A stretch of DNA of 47,251 nucleotides from DATDMG01 sp036518955 (GCA_036518955.1 DATDMG010000362.1:1-47251), one strand, 5' to 3'. Positions 32,082 through 40,851 are shown, counted from the first letter of the stretch. Translations and numbers: made by a program. Notes: generated from the sequence alone by a model not told the origin.

Positions 32082-32130
32082 CCTCAGTAGTGATCATGCA
32101 CGATGGTCCGATACATGATCACTGCTGGGG
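32082..32130. terminator. Bidirectional terminator-like hairpin built from the GTGATCATG repeat
   Basis: Left arm 32082-32098 and right arm 32114-32130 form a 17-bp stem when two G-U pairs are allowed. The core is TGATCATG/CATGATCA and the loop has 15 nt. Just upstream, GTGACCATGCAC (32070-32081) is a further related copy. It lies between the convergent mmsA-like and permease genes, 28 bp after one stop and 14 bp from the other. Confidence 0.6.
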
Positions 32131-32143
32131 TGGGGGAGCGGCG

Positions 32144-33841
32144 CTACTCGCCAGGGCGGTGTATCTCCTGGCCGGTCTGCAGATCGATCGCCGTCGCGCC
32201 CTGCGGGAGGTTCCACAGATCGGGGGCGATCACGATGTCCGGCAGGCCGGAGTCGGGCAGGCGGATGGTCTCGTCCTCGGCCGCGACGCCGCCGAGCACC
32301 AGGTCGTGGGCGCCCCGTCGCGGCAGGGTCGACCCGCGGAAGAAGGCCGGGGCCGCGGCCCGGTAGACGACCATCAGCACCGCACCGAGCAGGAGCGCCC
32401 CGATCCCGACGACGAACACGCCGCCGATCCCGAAGATCGTGGTCTGGCCGTAGCTCGGCGCGGCGTACTGGATCGAGGCCACGACGAATGCGCTGAGCAG
32501 GAGCAGGCCGCCGAGGAACGGGAGCACGCCCTTCATCCACAGGTCCCGGCCGCCCCGCCGGATCGACCGCCGGTAGAACCAGACGCAGGCGAACCCGGTC
32601 ATGCCGTAATAGAAGGCGATCATCAGACCGACGGCGGAGATCGAGTCCTTGAGCACGTTCTGGCTGACGACCGTCATCCCGACGTAGAACAGGATCGACA
32701 CGATCCCCATCCAGATCGTGGCGTCGCCGGGGGTCAGGTAGCGCGGGTGGATCCGGGCGAACCGCGCCGGCAGCGCCCGGTATGCGCCCATCGAGAGCGC
32801 CGTCCGGGCGGTGGGAAGGATCGTGGTCTGGGTCGACGCCGATGCCGACGTCAGCACCGAGATGATCAGGAGGAGCTCCATCGAGCGGCCGAACGCCGAG
32901 CTGCCGAAGACCGTGCTCCCGAGAGCCTTGAAGACGTCGTCGGAGTTGTCCGGGTTCCCCAGCCCGATGCCCTTGGTCCCGACCCCGGCGAACGCGACGG
33001 TCGCCACGCTCACGACGGCGTAGGTCGCGAGCAGCAGCAGCGTGGAGACGATCGCGGCGCGGCCGGGGGTCTTCGCCGGGTCGGAGGTCTCCTCGTTGAC
33101 CGAGACCGCGGTGTCCCAGCCCCAGTAGATGAAGACGGCGACAAGGGTCGCCGTCACCAGCGCGGACGGCGACAGCTCGGTGGGTACCAGCCAACCGAGG
33201 CTCGGCGTCCGCGAACCCTCCGGGGACGTGCCGCCGTACACCTTCGCCAGGGCGACGATCGAGAACACGACCAGCACGATCACCTCGATGCCGAGCAGCG
33301 CGTACTGGATCCGGGCCGAGACCTCGATCCCGCGGTAGCAGATGTACGTCATCAGCACGATCCAGATCACCCCGGCGACCGTGCTCCAGAGGTCGCTGTC
33401 CGCCAGGGAGTCCGCACCGACCAGCCGGAAACTGTACGACCCGGCGATCTGTGACAGGTTCGCCATCACGATCACGTCCGCGGCGATGATCCCCCAGCCG
33501 CCGAGCCAGCCCACCCACGGTCCGAAGGCCCGCGAGGCCCAGGTGAACGTCGTCCCGCAGTCGGGCTCCGCCTTGTTCAGCTCGCTGTAGGCGATCGCTA
33601 TCAGCAGCATCGGGACGAAGGCGAGCATCATGATCGATGGCGCCTTCACCCCGACGATCCCGTCGCCGTTCGCCGTGGCGACGACGAACCCGAGGCTGGC
33701 TGCGAGGCTGTAGGCGGGCGCTGTCGAGGCCATTCCGACGACGATGCTGGAGAGCAGCCCGAGCGCGCCGCTCTTCAGGCCCTTGTCACTGGCCTCGGGG
33801 TAGCCCAGTGGTGCCGCGTGCGGGTCGTGGTGCGTGGTCAT
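32144..33841 (-). CDS. APC superfamily amino acid/polyamine permease
   Basis: 565 residues with about twelve hydrophobic segments. The first has GLLSSIVVGMASTAPAYSLA, the glycine-rich break typical of APC transporters. Other marks are AYSELNKAEPDCGTTFTWAS, VFIYWGWDTAVSVNEETSDP, and TQTTILPTARTALSMGAYRA. The C-terminal 60-70 residues are hydrophilic and cytoplasmic. The start at ATG 33841 has AGGAG 6 nt upstream, so the longer frame to 34132 is rejected. APC permeases of this group carry amino acids, GABA or polyamines with H+. Its position next to mmsA and gabD-type genes suggests GABA, beta-alanine or putrescine, but substrate cannot be read off. It is divergent from the succinate-semialdehyde dehydrogenase gene. 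Confidence 0.92.
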   Translation of the reverse strand: MTTHHDPHAAPLGYPEASDKGLKSGALGLLSSIVVGMASTAPAYSLAASLGFVVATANGDGIVGVKAPSIMMLAFVPMLLIAIAYSELNKAEPDCGTTFTWASRAFGPWVGWLGGWGIIAADVIVMANLSQIAGSYSFRLVGADSLADSDLWSTVAGVIWIVLMTYICYRGIEVSARIQYALLGIEVIVLVVFSIVALAKVYGGTSPEGSRTPSLGWLVPTELSPSALVTATLVAVFIYWGWDTAVSVNEETSDPAKTPGRAAIVSTLLLLATYAVVSVATVAFAGVGTKGIGLGNPDNSDDVFKALGSTVFGSSAFGRSMELLLIISVLTSASASTQTTILPTARTALSMGAYRALPARFARIHPRYLTPGDATIWMGIVSILFYVGMTVVSQNVLKDSISAVGLMIAFYYGMTGFACVWFYRRSIRRGGRDLWMKGVLPFLGGLLLLSAFVVASIQYAAPSYGQTTIFGIGGVFVVGIGALLLGAVLMVVYRAAAPAFFRGSTLPRRGAHDLVLGGVAAEDETIRLPDSGLPDIVIAPDLWNLPQGATAIDLQTGQEIHRPGE

Positions 33842-34227
33842 CTGCAGCTCCTGGCGGGCGATGGGAGTCGGTCGTTCGCGAGAGCCCGTAAGTCCCGCGG
33901 TATCCGTGGCAGCAAGCGGTACGCTGCGGCGGTTTCGTTGGTTTCGGGGGGTTGGGGACGCCGAAAACCGTATCTGACCGTTGAAACCTTGAACAGGCCC
34001 CGACCGGACCTTCGCCGGCTTCGCGGCCGGGCGCCGTCCGACCGGTGGGGCCGTTATCGCCCGGCGGGCGAGGACCAGGCGCTGCTGCTCGCCCGGATGG
34101 CGAGTTGCTGCTGCCACCGCAGGTGCGAGCATGGGCGGCGACGGGCGGCAGCCGCCGGCCGGTTACCCTCGGTGACGGCCCTCGGGAGCGCGGACCGAGG
34201 AGCGGACGGGGCAGCAGGAGGTCTGGG
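33842..34227. other. Divergent intergenic region between permease and gabD-type genes
   Basis: 386 bp without a credible gene. At about 33925-33995 the sequence is less GC-rich and contains GTTTCG/GGTTTCGG direct repeats and two TTGAA motifs, so promoters for both genes may lie here. I could not assign -10 and -35 boxes with confidence. The part from 34000 to 34210 is GC-rich with small hairpins and ends in the AGGAGG ribosome-binding site (34216-34221) of the dehydrogenase gene. Confidence 0.5.
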
Positions 34228-35709
34228 ATGAGCACGACGACGGGTCTCACCGGGCACGAGGCCGCAGTGGTGGGTGGCGTGCGGACCGATCTCTTCATCG
34301 GCGGGGGGTACCGGTCGGGAGCGGCCGGGCGCATCCCGGTCGAGGACCCGGCCACCCAGGAGCCCTTCGCCGAGGTCGCGGACGCCGACGCGGCGGACGC
34401 CCGGGACGCGCTGGACGCCGCGGTGGCCGCCGGCCCGGCCTGGGCACGGACGGCCCCCCGCGAGCGCGGCGAGATCCTGCGTCGCGCGTTCGAGCTGATC
34501 TCCGCCCGGGCCGAGGACCTGGCCCTGCTGCTGACGCTCGAGATGGGCAAGCCGCTCGCCGAGTCGCGTGCCGAGATCACCTATGCGGCCGAGTTCTTCC
34601 GCTGGTTCTCGGAGGAGCCGGTGCGGATCGCGGGCCGCTACTCGGTGGCGCCGAACGGCGCGACGCGGCTGCTCACCATGAAGCAGCCAGTGGGTCCCTG
34701 CCTGTTCATCACCCCGTGGAACTTTCCGCTCGCGATGGGGACGCGCAAGATCGGCCCAGCGATCGCGGCGGGCTGCACCATGGTGATCAAGCCGGCGACC
34801 CAGACCCCGCTGTCGATGTACGCGCTCGCCGCCGTCCTCGCCGAGGCGGGACTGCCGGGCGGCGTCCTGAACGTGGTGACCACCTCGCGTACCGGCGCGG
34901 TGATGGAGCCGCTGGTCCGTGACCCGCGGCTGCGCAAGCTCTCCTTCACCGGTTCGACCGAGGTCGGCAAGCGGCTGGTCGAGCAGTCCGCGGAGCAACT
35001 GCTGCGGGTGTCCATGGAGCTCGGGGGCAACGCCCCGTTCCTGGTCTTCGCCGACGCCGACCTGGACGCCGCGGTGACCGGGGCGATGCTGGCGAAGATG
35101 CGGAACATGGGTGAGGCCTGCACCGCCGCCAACCGCTTCCTCGTGCACGAGTCGGTGGCGGACGAGTTCGCCGCCCGGCTGGCCGAGCGCATGGGCAAGC
35201 TCACCGTCGGTCGAGGCACCGAGGCCGGCGTGGACGTCGGCCCGCTGGTCGACGCGCCGTCCCGCGCCAAGGTGGGCGAGCTCGTGGCGGACGCCGTCGA
35301 CCGTGGCGCCCGGGTGCTCGTGGGTGGCGACCCGATCGGGGACCGCGGCTACTTCTACGCCCCCACCGTGCTCAAGGGAGTCACCCCGGACGCGCGCCTG
35401 CTCGCCGAGGAGATCTTCGGCCCGGTGGCTCCGGTCACCACCTTCGCCGCCGACGAGGAGGCGCTCGCGCTGGCCAACGCGACCGAGTACGGCCTGATCG
35501 CCTACGCGTTCACCGCGGATCTCAACCGGGCGCTGCGCGTCGCCGAGGGCCTGGAGACCGGCATGGTGGGCATCAACCAGGGCGTCGTGTCCAACCCGGC
35601 CGCGCCGTTCGGCGGGGTCAAGCACTCCGGGTTCGGTCGCGAGGGTGGCCCGGAGGGCATCGAGGAGTACCTGGAGACCAAGTACGTGGGCATCGCCTTA
35701 CCTTCCTGA
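34228..35709 (+). CDS. Succinate-semialdehyde dehydrogenase (GabD-like)
   Basis: 493 residues from ATG 34228; AGGAGG lies 6 nt upstream. The ALDH motifs are GPCLFITPWNFPLAMGTRK, the Glu264 base in SMELGGNAPFLVF, and the nucleophile Cys298 in MRNMGEACTAANRF. LLTLEMGKPLAESRAEI and NQGVVSNPAAPFGGVKHSG are typical of the succinate-semialdehyde/glutarate-semialdehyde branch. The usual GabD redox-loop C-V-C is C-T-A here, so redox switching through a second cysteine is unlikely. It oxidises succinate semialdehyde to succinate with NAD(P) and would finish the GABA arm begun by the aminotransferase. It is divergent from the permease gene and precedes dxr by 68 bp. Confidence 0.92.
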   Translation: MSTTTGLTGHEAAVVGGVRTDLFIGGGYRSGAAGRIPVEDPATQEPFAEVADADAADARDALDAAVAAGPAWARTAPRERGEILRRAFELISARAEDLALLLTLEMGKPLAESRAEITYAAEFFRWFSEEPVRIAGRYSVAPNGATRLLTMKQPVGPCLFITPWNFPLAMGTRKIGPAIAAGCTMVIKPATQTPLSMYALAAVLAEAGLPGGVLNVVTTSRTGAVMEPLVRDPRLRKLSFTGSTEVGKRLVEQSAEQLLRVSMELGGNAPFLVFADADLDAAVTGAMLAKMRNMGEACTAANRFLVHESVADEFAARLAERMGKLTVGRGTEAGVDVGPLVDAPSRAKVGELVADAVDRGARVLVGGDPIGDRGYFYAPTVLKGVTPDARLLAEEIFGPVAPVTTFAADEEALALANATEYGLIAYAFTADLNRALRVAEGLETGMVGINQGVVSNPAAPFGGVKHSGFGREGGPEGIEEYLETKYVGIALPS

Positions 35710-35777
35710 GCGCGACCGATGCGGAAGCGGGCGGCCCGGATGCGGCGGGGACACGGACGGGCAGGCATGATGGACTG

Positions 35778-37004
35778 GTGAGTTCCTCCTCGGGTGCCCG
35801 GCGGCGGGACGTCGTCCTGCTCGGCTCCACCGGGTCGATCGGGGTCCAGGCGGTCGACGTCGTCGTCCGCAATCCGGAGCGGTTCCGCGTGGTCGCGCTC
35901 GCCGCGGACGGCGGGCACCCGAAGGCGCTCGCCGAGCAGGCCGCGCGGCTGCGGGTGGCGACGGTGGCGGTGGCCCGGCCGGACGCCGAGGGCCCGCTGC
36001 GCGAGGCGCTGGCGGACACCGGAGCGGTCCCGGTCACCGTGCTCGCCGGTCCGGGCGCGGTCGAGCGGGTCGCCGCCCTCGGCGCCGACGTCGTCCTGAA
36101 CGGGATCACCGGGTCGATCGGGTTGCGCCCGACGCTCGCCGCGCTGCGTGCGGGCAGCACCCTGGCCCTCGCCAACAAGGAGTCGCTCATCATCGGCGGC
36201 CCGCTGGTGACCCGGGCGGCCGCCCCCGGCCAGCTGGTGCCGGTCGATTCCGAGCACTCCGCGCTGGCACAGTGCCTGCGGTCAGGGCGGTCCGGAGAGG
36301 TCGGCCGGCTGGTGCTCACCGCCAGTGGTGGCCCGTTCCTCGGCCGCACCCGAGACCAGTTGCGGGACGTCACGCCCGAGCAGGCGCTGGCCCACCCGAC
36401 CTGGGCGATGGGACCTGTGATCACCACGAACTCGGCGACCCTGGTCAACAAGGGGCTCGAAGTGATCGAGGCCCACCTGCTGTTCGGGGTGCCGCTCGAC
36501 CGGATCGGGGTCATGGTCCACCCGCAGTCGGTGATCCATTCCTGGGTCGAGTTCACCGACGGCTCGAGCATCGCCCAGGCCTCGCCCCCGGACATGCGGT
36601 TGCCGATCTCCCTCGCCCTGGGCTGGCCCGACCGGGTGCCGGGGGCCGCGCCCGCCCTGGACCTCACCCGCGCGGCGCGCTGGGACTTCTTCCCGCTGGA
36701 CGACGACGCCTTCCCGGCGGTCCGGCTGGCCCGGGTGGCCGGTGCCGCGGGCGGCACCTGCCCGGCGGTCTACAACGCCGCCAACGAGGTCTGCGTCGAG
36801 GCCTTCCTGGCCGGCCGGATCGCGTTCCTGGACATCGTCGACACAGTCGAGAAGGTCCTCGCCCGGCACGAGCCGACCGCGGTCGCCGAGGCCGATCTCG
36901 ACCTGGACGACGTGCTCGCCGCCGACGCGTGGGCACGATCGGCGGCCCGTGACGCGTTGACACTGTCGGCCGGGCTGTCGGCGCCCGGGAAGGGGACGGC
37001 GTGA
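35778..37004 (+). CDS. dxr: 1-deoxy-D-xylulose-5-phosphate reductoisomerase
   Basis: 408 residues from GTG 35778. The NADPH loop VVLLGSTGSIGVQAVDVV, the LANKESLIIGG segment (residues 131-141), the metal ligands in PVDSEHSA (Asp157 and Glu159), and the late WDFFPLDDDAFP and YNAANEVCVEAFL are all diagnostic. It makes 2-C-methyl-D-erythritol 4-phosphate, the first committed step of the MEP isoprenoid pathway, and is the target of fosmidomycin. CATGAT ends 6 nt before the GTG and there is no Shine-Dalgarno, so a leaderless mRNA is plausible. It overlaps the rip start and is followed by ispG, another MEP enzyme. Confidence 0.97.
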   Translation: MSSSSGARRRDVVLLGSTGSIGVQAVDVVVRNPERFRVVALAADGGHPKALAEQAARLRVATVAVARPDAEGPLREALADTGAVPVTVLAGPGAVERVAALGADVVLNGITGSIGLRPTLAALRAGSTLALANKESLIIGGPLVTRAAAPGQLVPVDSEHSALAQCLRSGRSGEVGRLVLTASGGPFLGRTRDQLRDVTPEQALAHPTWAMGPVITTNSATLVNKGLEVIEAHLLFGVPLDRIGVMVHPQSVIHSWVEFTDGSSIAQASPPDMRLPISLALGWPDRVPGAAPALDLTRAARWDFFPLDDDAFPAVRLARVAGAAGGTCPAVYNAANEVCVEAFLAGRIAFLDIVDTVEKVLARHEPTAVAEADLDLDDVLAADAWARSAARDALTLSAGLSAPGKGTA

Positions 37005-38350
37005 TGGATGTTCTGCTTGTGCTCGTGGGCTGGGCCGCGGTGCTCTTCGTGGGGGTCCCGCTCTCGATCGGCCTGCACGAGATCGGGCACCTGGTGCCGG
37101 CGAAGCGGTTCGGGATCCGGTGCACCCAGTACATGATCGGCTTTGGTCCGACCGTGTGGTCCCGGCAGGTGGGTGAGACCGAGTACGGTGTCAAGGTCAT
37201 CCCCCTCGGCGGCTATGTCCGGATGATCGGGATGTACCCGCCCCGGCGGGACGGCGCCCCCGCCCGCTCCGCGTCCTCCGGCCGCTGGGCCGCGATGATC
37301 GAGGAGGCGCGGCACCAGGCCCGCGCGGACATCCGCCCCGAGGACGCCGACCGGCAGTTCTACCAGCGCTCGGTGCCGCAGCGGGTGATCGTCATGATGG
37401 GCGGCCCACTGATGAACCTGCTGATCGCGACGGTGGTGGTCGGTGGCGTGCTCACGCTGTACGGGGTGCAGCAGAAGTCCACGGTGATCAAGTCCGTGTC
37501 GCAGTGCGTGCTCGCCCCGACCGCGCCGGCCAGTGCGACGTGCACCCCCTCCGACCGGCCGGCCCCCGCGGCCGCCGCAGGCTTCCGGCCCGGTGACCGG
37601 ATCCTGCGCCTCGACGGCCGGCCGGTGTCGTCGTGGTCGCAGGTCCAGACCGAGATCCGCTCGCACGGCGGGGTGGCTCTGCCGATCACCGTGAGCCGCG
37701 GCGGCCAGCAGGTGGACCTCACCCTCACCCCGATCCTGGACCAGCGGGAGGCCCTCGACCCGGACGGCAACCCGATCAGGAACCCGGACGGCGGCGTGCG
37801 CACCGAGAAGGTCGGATTCGCCGGGCTGAGCCCTGGGTACGAGAACGTGCGGCAGCCGGTGTCCGCCGTGCCGGGCGTCGTCTGGGGCGGCGTGACGCAG
37901 ACGGCCGCGATCCTGGTCACGGTGCCGGCGAAGATGGTCGGTGTGGTGAAGGCGATCCTCGGCCTGCAGGAGCGCGACCCGGGCTCGCCGGTCAGCCTGA
38001 TCGGCGTCGGCCGGGTCGCCGGAGAGGTCGCCGCGGGCGAGGGTGCGGCGGCGGGCGCCAGCGTCGGCGATCGGGTGATCTCGCTGGCCGGTCTGCTGGC
38101 CTCGCTCAACCTGGCGCTGTTCGTGTTCAACCTGGTGCCGCTGCTGCCGCTGGACGGCGGACACGTGGCGGGCGCGCTGTGGGAGGGGCTGCGCCGGTCC
38201 GCGGCCCGGCTGCTGCGCCGTCCGGACCCGGGGCCGGTCGACACCGCGCGGGCCTTGCCACTGGTCTACGCCGGTGCGTCGCTGCTGCTCGTCATGGGCG
38301 GGTTGCTGATCCTGGCCGATCTCGTCAGCCCGGCGAGGATCGTCGGCTGA
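37004..38350 (+). CDS. rip: Site-2 intramembrane zinc metalloprotease (Rip1/RseP-like, M50)
   Basis: 448 residues. The first membrane helix carries the zinc motif HEIGH (residues 25-29). A PDZ domain follows (GFRPGDRILRLDGRPVSSW). A late helix holds the second zinc site FNLVPLLPLDGGHVAGAL. Four membrane segments are visible. Family members cut anti-sigma factors and other membrane proteins within the bilayer; Rip1 of mycobacteria affects cell envelope and stress responses. The start is ATG 37004, overlapping the dxr TGA by one base; GTG 37001 would add one residue. The dxr-rip-ispG order is conserved in actinobacteria. Confidence 0.95.
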   Translation: MDVLLVLVGWAAVLFVGVPLSIGLHEIGHLVPAKRFGIRCTQYMIGFGPTVWSRQVGETEYGVKVIPLGGYVRMIGMYPPRRDGAPARSASSGRWAAMIEEARHQARADIRPEDADRQFYQRSVPQRVIVMMGGPLMNLLIATVVVGGVLTLYGVQQKSTVIKSVSQCVLAPTAPASATCTPSDRPAPAAAAGFRPGDRILRLDGRPVSSWSQVQTEIRSHGGVALPITVSRGGQQVDLTLTPILDQREALDPDGNPIRNPDGGVRTEKVGFAGLSPGYENVRQPVSAVPGVVWGGVTQTAAILVTVPAKMVGVVKAILGLQERDPGSPVSLIGVGRVAGEVAAGEGAAAGASVGDRVISLAGLLASLNLALFVFNLVPLLPLDGGHVAGALWEGLRRSAARLLRRPDPGPVDTARALPLVYAGASLLLVMGGLLILADLVSPARIVG

Positions 38351-38380
38351 GCATCGTCGGCCACCTGGTGGCCAGGACGT

Positions 38381-38535
38381 TCAGGAGTCCAGGGTGATGA
38401 CGAGACGTGCACCATCACGCCGTACTTGGCTTTGATCTGCCGCTGGATGGCGTCGAACTCGCGCCCCGAGGTGACCAGTTCGGCCGTTCCCGCGGTCCGG
38501 GCGCTGCCGGGGGTGACGCGGCCCGCCAAGGCCAT
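38381..38535 (-). pseudogene. Remnant of a PPOX/F420-type oxidoreductase C-terminus
   Basis: On the leftward strand the reading GMALAGRVTPGS, EFDAIQRQIKAKYGVMV is followed, after a frame change near 38412, by RLVITLDS and a TGA at 38381-38383. The two pieces together resemble the end of F420-dependent or pyridoxamine-phosphate-oxidase-fold proteins, where a beta strand with G-R-x is followed by an amphipathic helix and K-Y-G. No start, no core domain and no ribosome-binding site are seen. The rest of 38351-38705 shows nothing else. Family identity is tentative. Confidence 0.38.
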
Positions 38536-38705
38536 ACCGGGCAGTGCAGGAGGCACCCCAGGCCGTGCGGCAGGATCCGGCCGGCACGTCCGAGCCTGCG
38601 GGGGCGCCGGCCTCGGTCGGCGACCGGGTTCGCGCCGGGGGATACTGGCGGGGCTGACCGTCAGTACCGCTCGGGTCCACCGTCTAGCCACAGGAGCCCC
38701 ACCCG

Positions 38706-39881
38706 ATGAGCGTCCAGCTCGGCATGCCCGCTGTCCCGCCTCCCGTCCTGGTACCGCGGCGGCCGACCCGGCAGATCCGCGTCGGCAAGGTAGCGGTCGG
38801 CGGCGGCGCACCGATCAGCGTCCAGTCGATGACGACGACCCTCACCGCCGACGTCAACGCCACCCTGCAGCAGATCGCCGAGCTGACCGCCGCCGGGTGC
38901 GACATCGTCCGGGTGGCCTGCCCGAGCCAGGACGACGCCGACGCGTTGCCCGCCATCGCCCGCAAGTCGCAGATCCCGGTCATCGCCGACATCCACTTCC
39001 AGCCGAAGTACGTGTTCGCGGCGATCGAGGCCGGCTGCGCCGGGGTGCGGGTGAACCCGGGGAACATCCGGCAGTTCGACGACCAGGTCCGCGAGATCGC
39101 CCAGGCGGCCAAGGACGCCGGCGTCTCGATCCGGATCGGCGTCAACGCGGGCTCGCTCGACAAGCGGTTGCTCGGCAAGTACGGCAAGGCCACGCCGGAG
39201 GCCCTGGTCGAGTCCGCGGTGTGGGAGGCGTCGCTCTTCGAGGAGCACGGCTTCCACGACTTCAAGATCTCGGTCAAGCACAACGACCCGGTGGTCATGG
39301 TGCGGGCGTACGAGCTGCTCGCCGAGCGCGGCGACTGGCCCCTGCACCTCGGCGTCACCGAGGCCGGCCCGGCGTTCCAGGGCACGATCAAGTCGGCGGT
39401 GGCCTTCGGTGCGCTGCTCGGCGCGGGCATCGGGGACACCATCCGGGTCTCGCTGTCGGCCCCTCCGGTGGAGGAGGTCAAGGTCGGCATCCAGATCCTG
39501 CAGGCGCTCAACCTCCGGCCGCGTAAACTGGAGATCGTCTCCTGCCCGTCCTGCGGCCGGGCGCAGGTCGACGTCTACACGCTCGCCGAAGAGGTGACCG
39601 CGGGGCTGGACGGCCTGCCGGTCCCGCTGCGCGTCGCCGTGATGGGATGTGTCGTGAACGGTCCCGGGGAAGCCCGTGAGGCGGACCTCGGGGTCGCGTC
39701 CGGCAACGGCAAGGGCCAGATCTTCGTGCGCGGCGAGGTCGTGAAGACCGTGCCCGAGTCGCGCATCGTGCAGACCCTGATCGAGGAGGCGATGCGCCTG
39801 GCGGAGGAGATGGGCGACGGCGTCGGCCGCGGCGGGGACGACGGCACGTCGGGCTCGCCCGTCGTGACCGTCGTCGGCTGA
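38706..39881 (+). CDS. ispG: 4-hydroxy-3-methylbut-2-enyl-diphosphate synthase (IspG/GcpE)
   Basis: 391 residues. The barrel domain has APISVQSMTTTLTADVNATL, VADIHFQ-type strand PVIADIHFQPKYV, and VRVNPGNIR. The C-terminal [4Fe-4S] ligands are Cys280 and Cys283 in SCPSCGRAQVDVY and Cys315 in GCVVNGPGEARE, with the nearby Glu322. It reduces methylerythritol cyclodiphosphate to HMBPP, the sixth step of the MEP pathway, using ferredoxin or flavodoxin. AGGAG lies about 10 nt upstream of ATG 38706. With dxr in the same rightward series, two of the seven MEP enzymes are encoded here. Confidence 0.97.
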   Translation: MSVQLGMPAVPPPVLVPRRPTRQIRVGKVAVGGGAPISVQSMTTTLTADVNATLQQIAELTAAGCDIVRVACPSQDDADALPAIARKSQIPVIADIHFQPKYVFAAIEAGCAGVRVNPGNIRQFDDQVREIAQAAKDAGVSIRIGVNAGSLDKRLLGKYGKATPEALVESAVWEASLFEEHGFHDFKISVKHNDPVVMVRAYELLAERGDWPLHLGVTEAGPAFQGTIKSAVAFGALLGAGIGDTIRVSLSAPPVEEVKVGIQILQALNLRPRKLEIVSCPSCGRAQVDVYTLAEEVTAGLDGLPVPLRVAVMGCVVNGPGEAREADLGVASGNGKGQIFVRGEVVKTVPESRIVQTLIEEAMRLAEEMGDGVGRGGDDGTSGSPVVTVVG

Positions 39882-39965
39882 CGCGGAGGCGGCGTGCCGC
39901 CTGGGGGTTGGATCGCCCGGCGGGGCAGCTCGCCGGGCTCGGAGACTGTGCGTGAGGATAGGTCG

Positions 39966-40814
39966 GTGCTGCGCCCATCCGTGAGGCTGCTGGAGCGCGC
40001 CGACCTGGACGCTGCGCTCGCCGTCTGCGCTCGGGACGTCGTCGCCAACGCCTTCGTGGCGGCCCGGCTGCTCTCCGGCGGCATCAACCCCCGCTCGGGC
40101 GGCGAGGTGTGGGGGTTCTACCAGGCCGGTGAGCTGCGGTCGCTGTGCTGGGCGGGTGCCAACCTGGTGCCCGTCGAGGCCGCTCCGGACGCTGTCGAGG
40201 CCTTCGCCGCCCGTGCTCGCCGCACCGGGCGGCACTGTTCGTCGCTGGTCGGCCCGGCGGACGCCGTCCTCGCCCTGTGGCGGCGGCTCGAGCTGTACTG
40301 GGGGCCGGCGCGCGAGGTCCGCGGCGTCCAGCCGCTGATGGCGATCGAGGGCCCGCCGCCGGTGCCGCCGGATCCGTTGGTGCGCCGCAGCCGGCTCGAC
40401 GAGCTGCCGCTCGTCGTCCCGGCCTGCGTGGCGATGTTCACCGAGGAGGTGGGCTACTCGCCGGTCGCGGCTGACGGCGGCGCGCTGTACCACGCCCAGA
40501 TCACGGCGTTGGTGTCGAGCGGACGCTCGTTCGTCCGGATCGACCCCGGGCCACGGGGGCCGCGGGTCACGTTCAAGGCGGAGCTCGGTTCGGTGACACC
40601 GGCCGCCGTCCAGGTGCAGGGCGTCTGGGTCGACCCCGCGGTGCGCGGCCACGGGTACGCGGTGTCCGGGATGGCCGCCGTCGTGGAGTACGTGCGGGCC
40701 GAGGTGGCCCCGATCGCGTCCCTCTACGTCAACGGGTTCAACCACCGGGCCGTGCACGTGTACGAGAAGGTCGGCTTCCGCCAGGTGGGGACCTTCGCCA
40801 CCGTGCTGTTCTGA
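39966..40814 (+). CDS. GNAT family N-acetyltransferase with DUF4081 domain
   Basis: About 282 residues if started at GTG 39966; a frame open to 39894 offers other starts. The N-terminal half (VCARDVVANAFVAARLLSGG, LCWAGANLVPVEA) matches the DUF4081 part of actinobacterial GNAT proteins. The C-terminal GNAT domain has the acetyl-CoA loop VQGVWVDPAVRGHGYAVSGM and the closing NGFNHRAVHVYEKVGFRQVG. Such proteins transfer acetyl groups to an unidentified substrate. Its place between ispG and proS is widely conserved in actinobacteria, suggesting a housekeeping function. Its start is less certain than its end. Confidence 0.9.
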   Translation: MLRPSVRLLERADLDAALAVCARDVVANAFVAARLLSGGINPRSGGEVWGFYQAGELRSLCWAGANLVPVEAAPDAVEAFAARARRTGRHCSSLVGPADAVLALWRRLELYWGPAREVRGVQPLMAIEGPPPVPPDPLVRRSRLDELPLVVPACVAMFTEEVGYSPVAADGGALYHAQITALVSSGRSFVRIDPGPRGPRVTFKAELGSVTPAAVQVQGVWVDPAVRGHGYAVSGMAAVVEYVRAEVAPIASLYVNGFNHRAVHVYEKVGFRQVGTFATVLF

Positions 40815-40851
40815 GAGCCGTGCCGGTCCTCCCGGACGACCTCCTCCCGGA

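Noticed and set aside
32144..34132. Long form of the APC permease with about 97 extra N-terminal residues
   Set aside because: The extension is Arg/Pro-rich with no membrane segment, while ATG 33841 has an AGGAG at ideal spacing and starts just before the first helix.
21296..35709. A mobile genomic island with integrase or attachment sites around the catabolic block
   Set aside because: I find no integrase, transposase, tRNA gene or flanking direct repeat; base composition and codon use look like the rest of the window.
38661..40757. A 698-codon leftward open frame opposite ispG and the GNAT gene
   Set aside because: Both rightward genes are secure; the antisense frame is rich in Asp, Arg, His and Gly without any motif.
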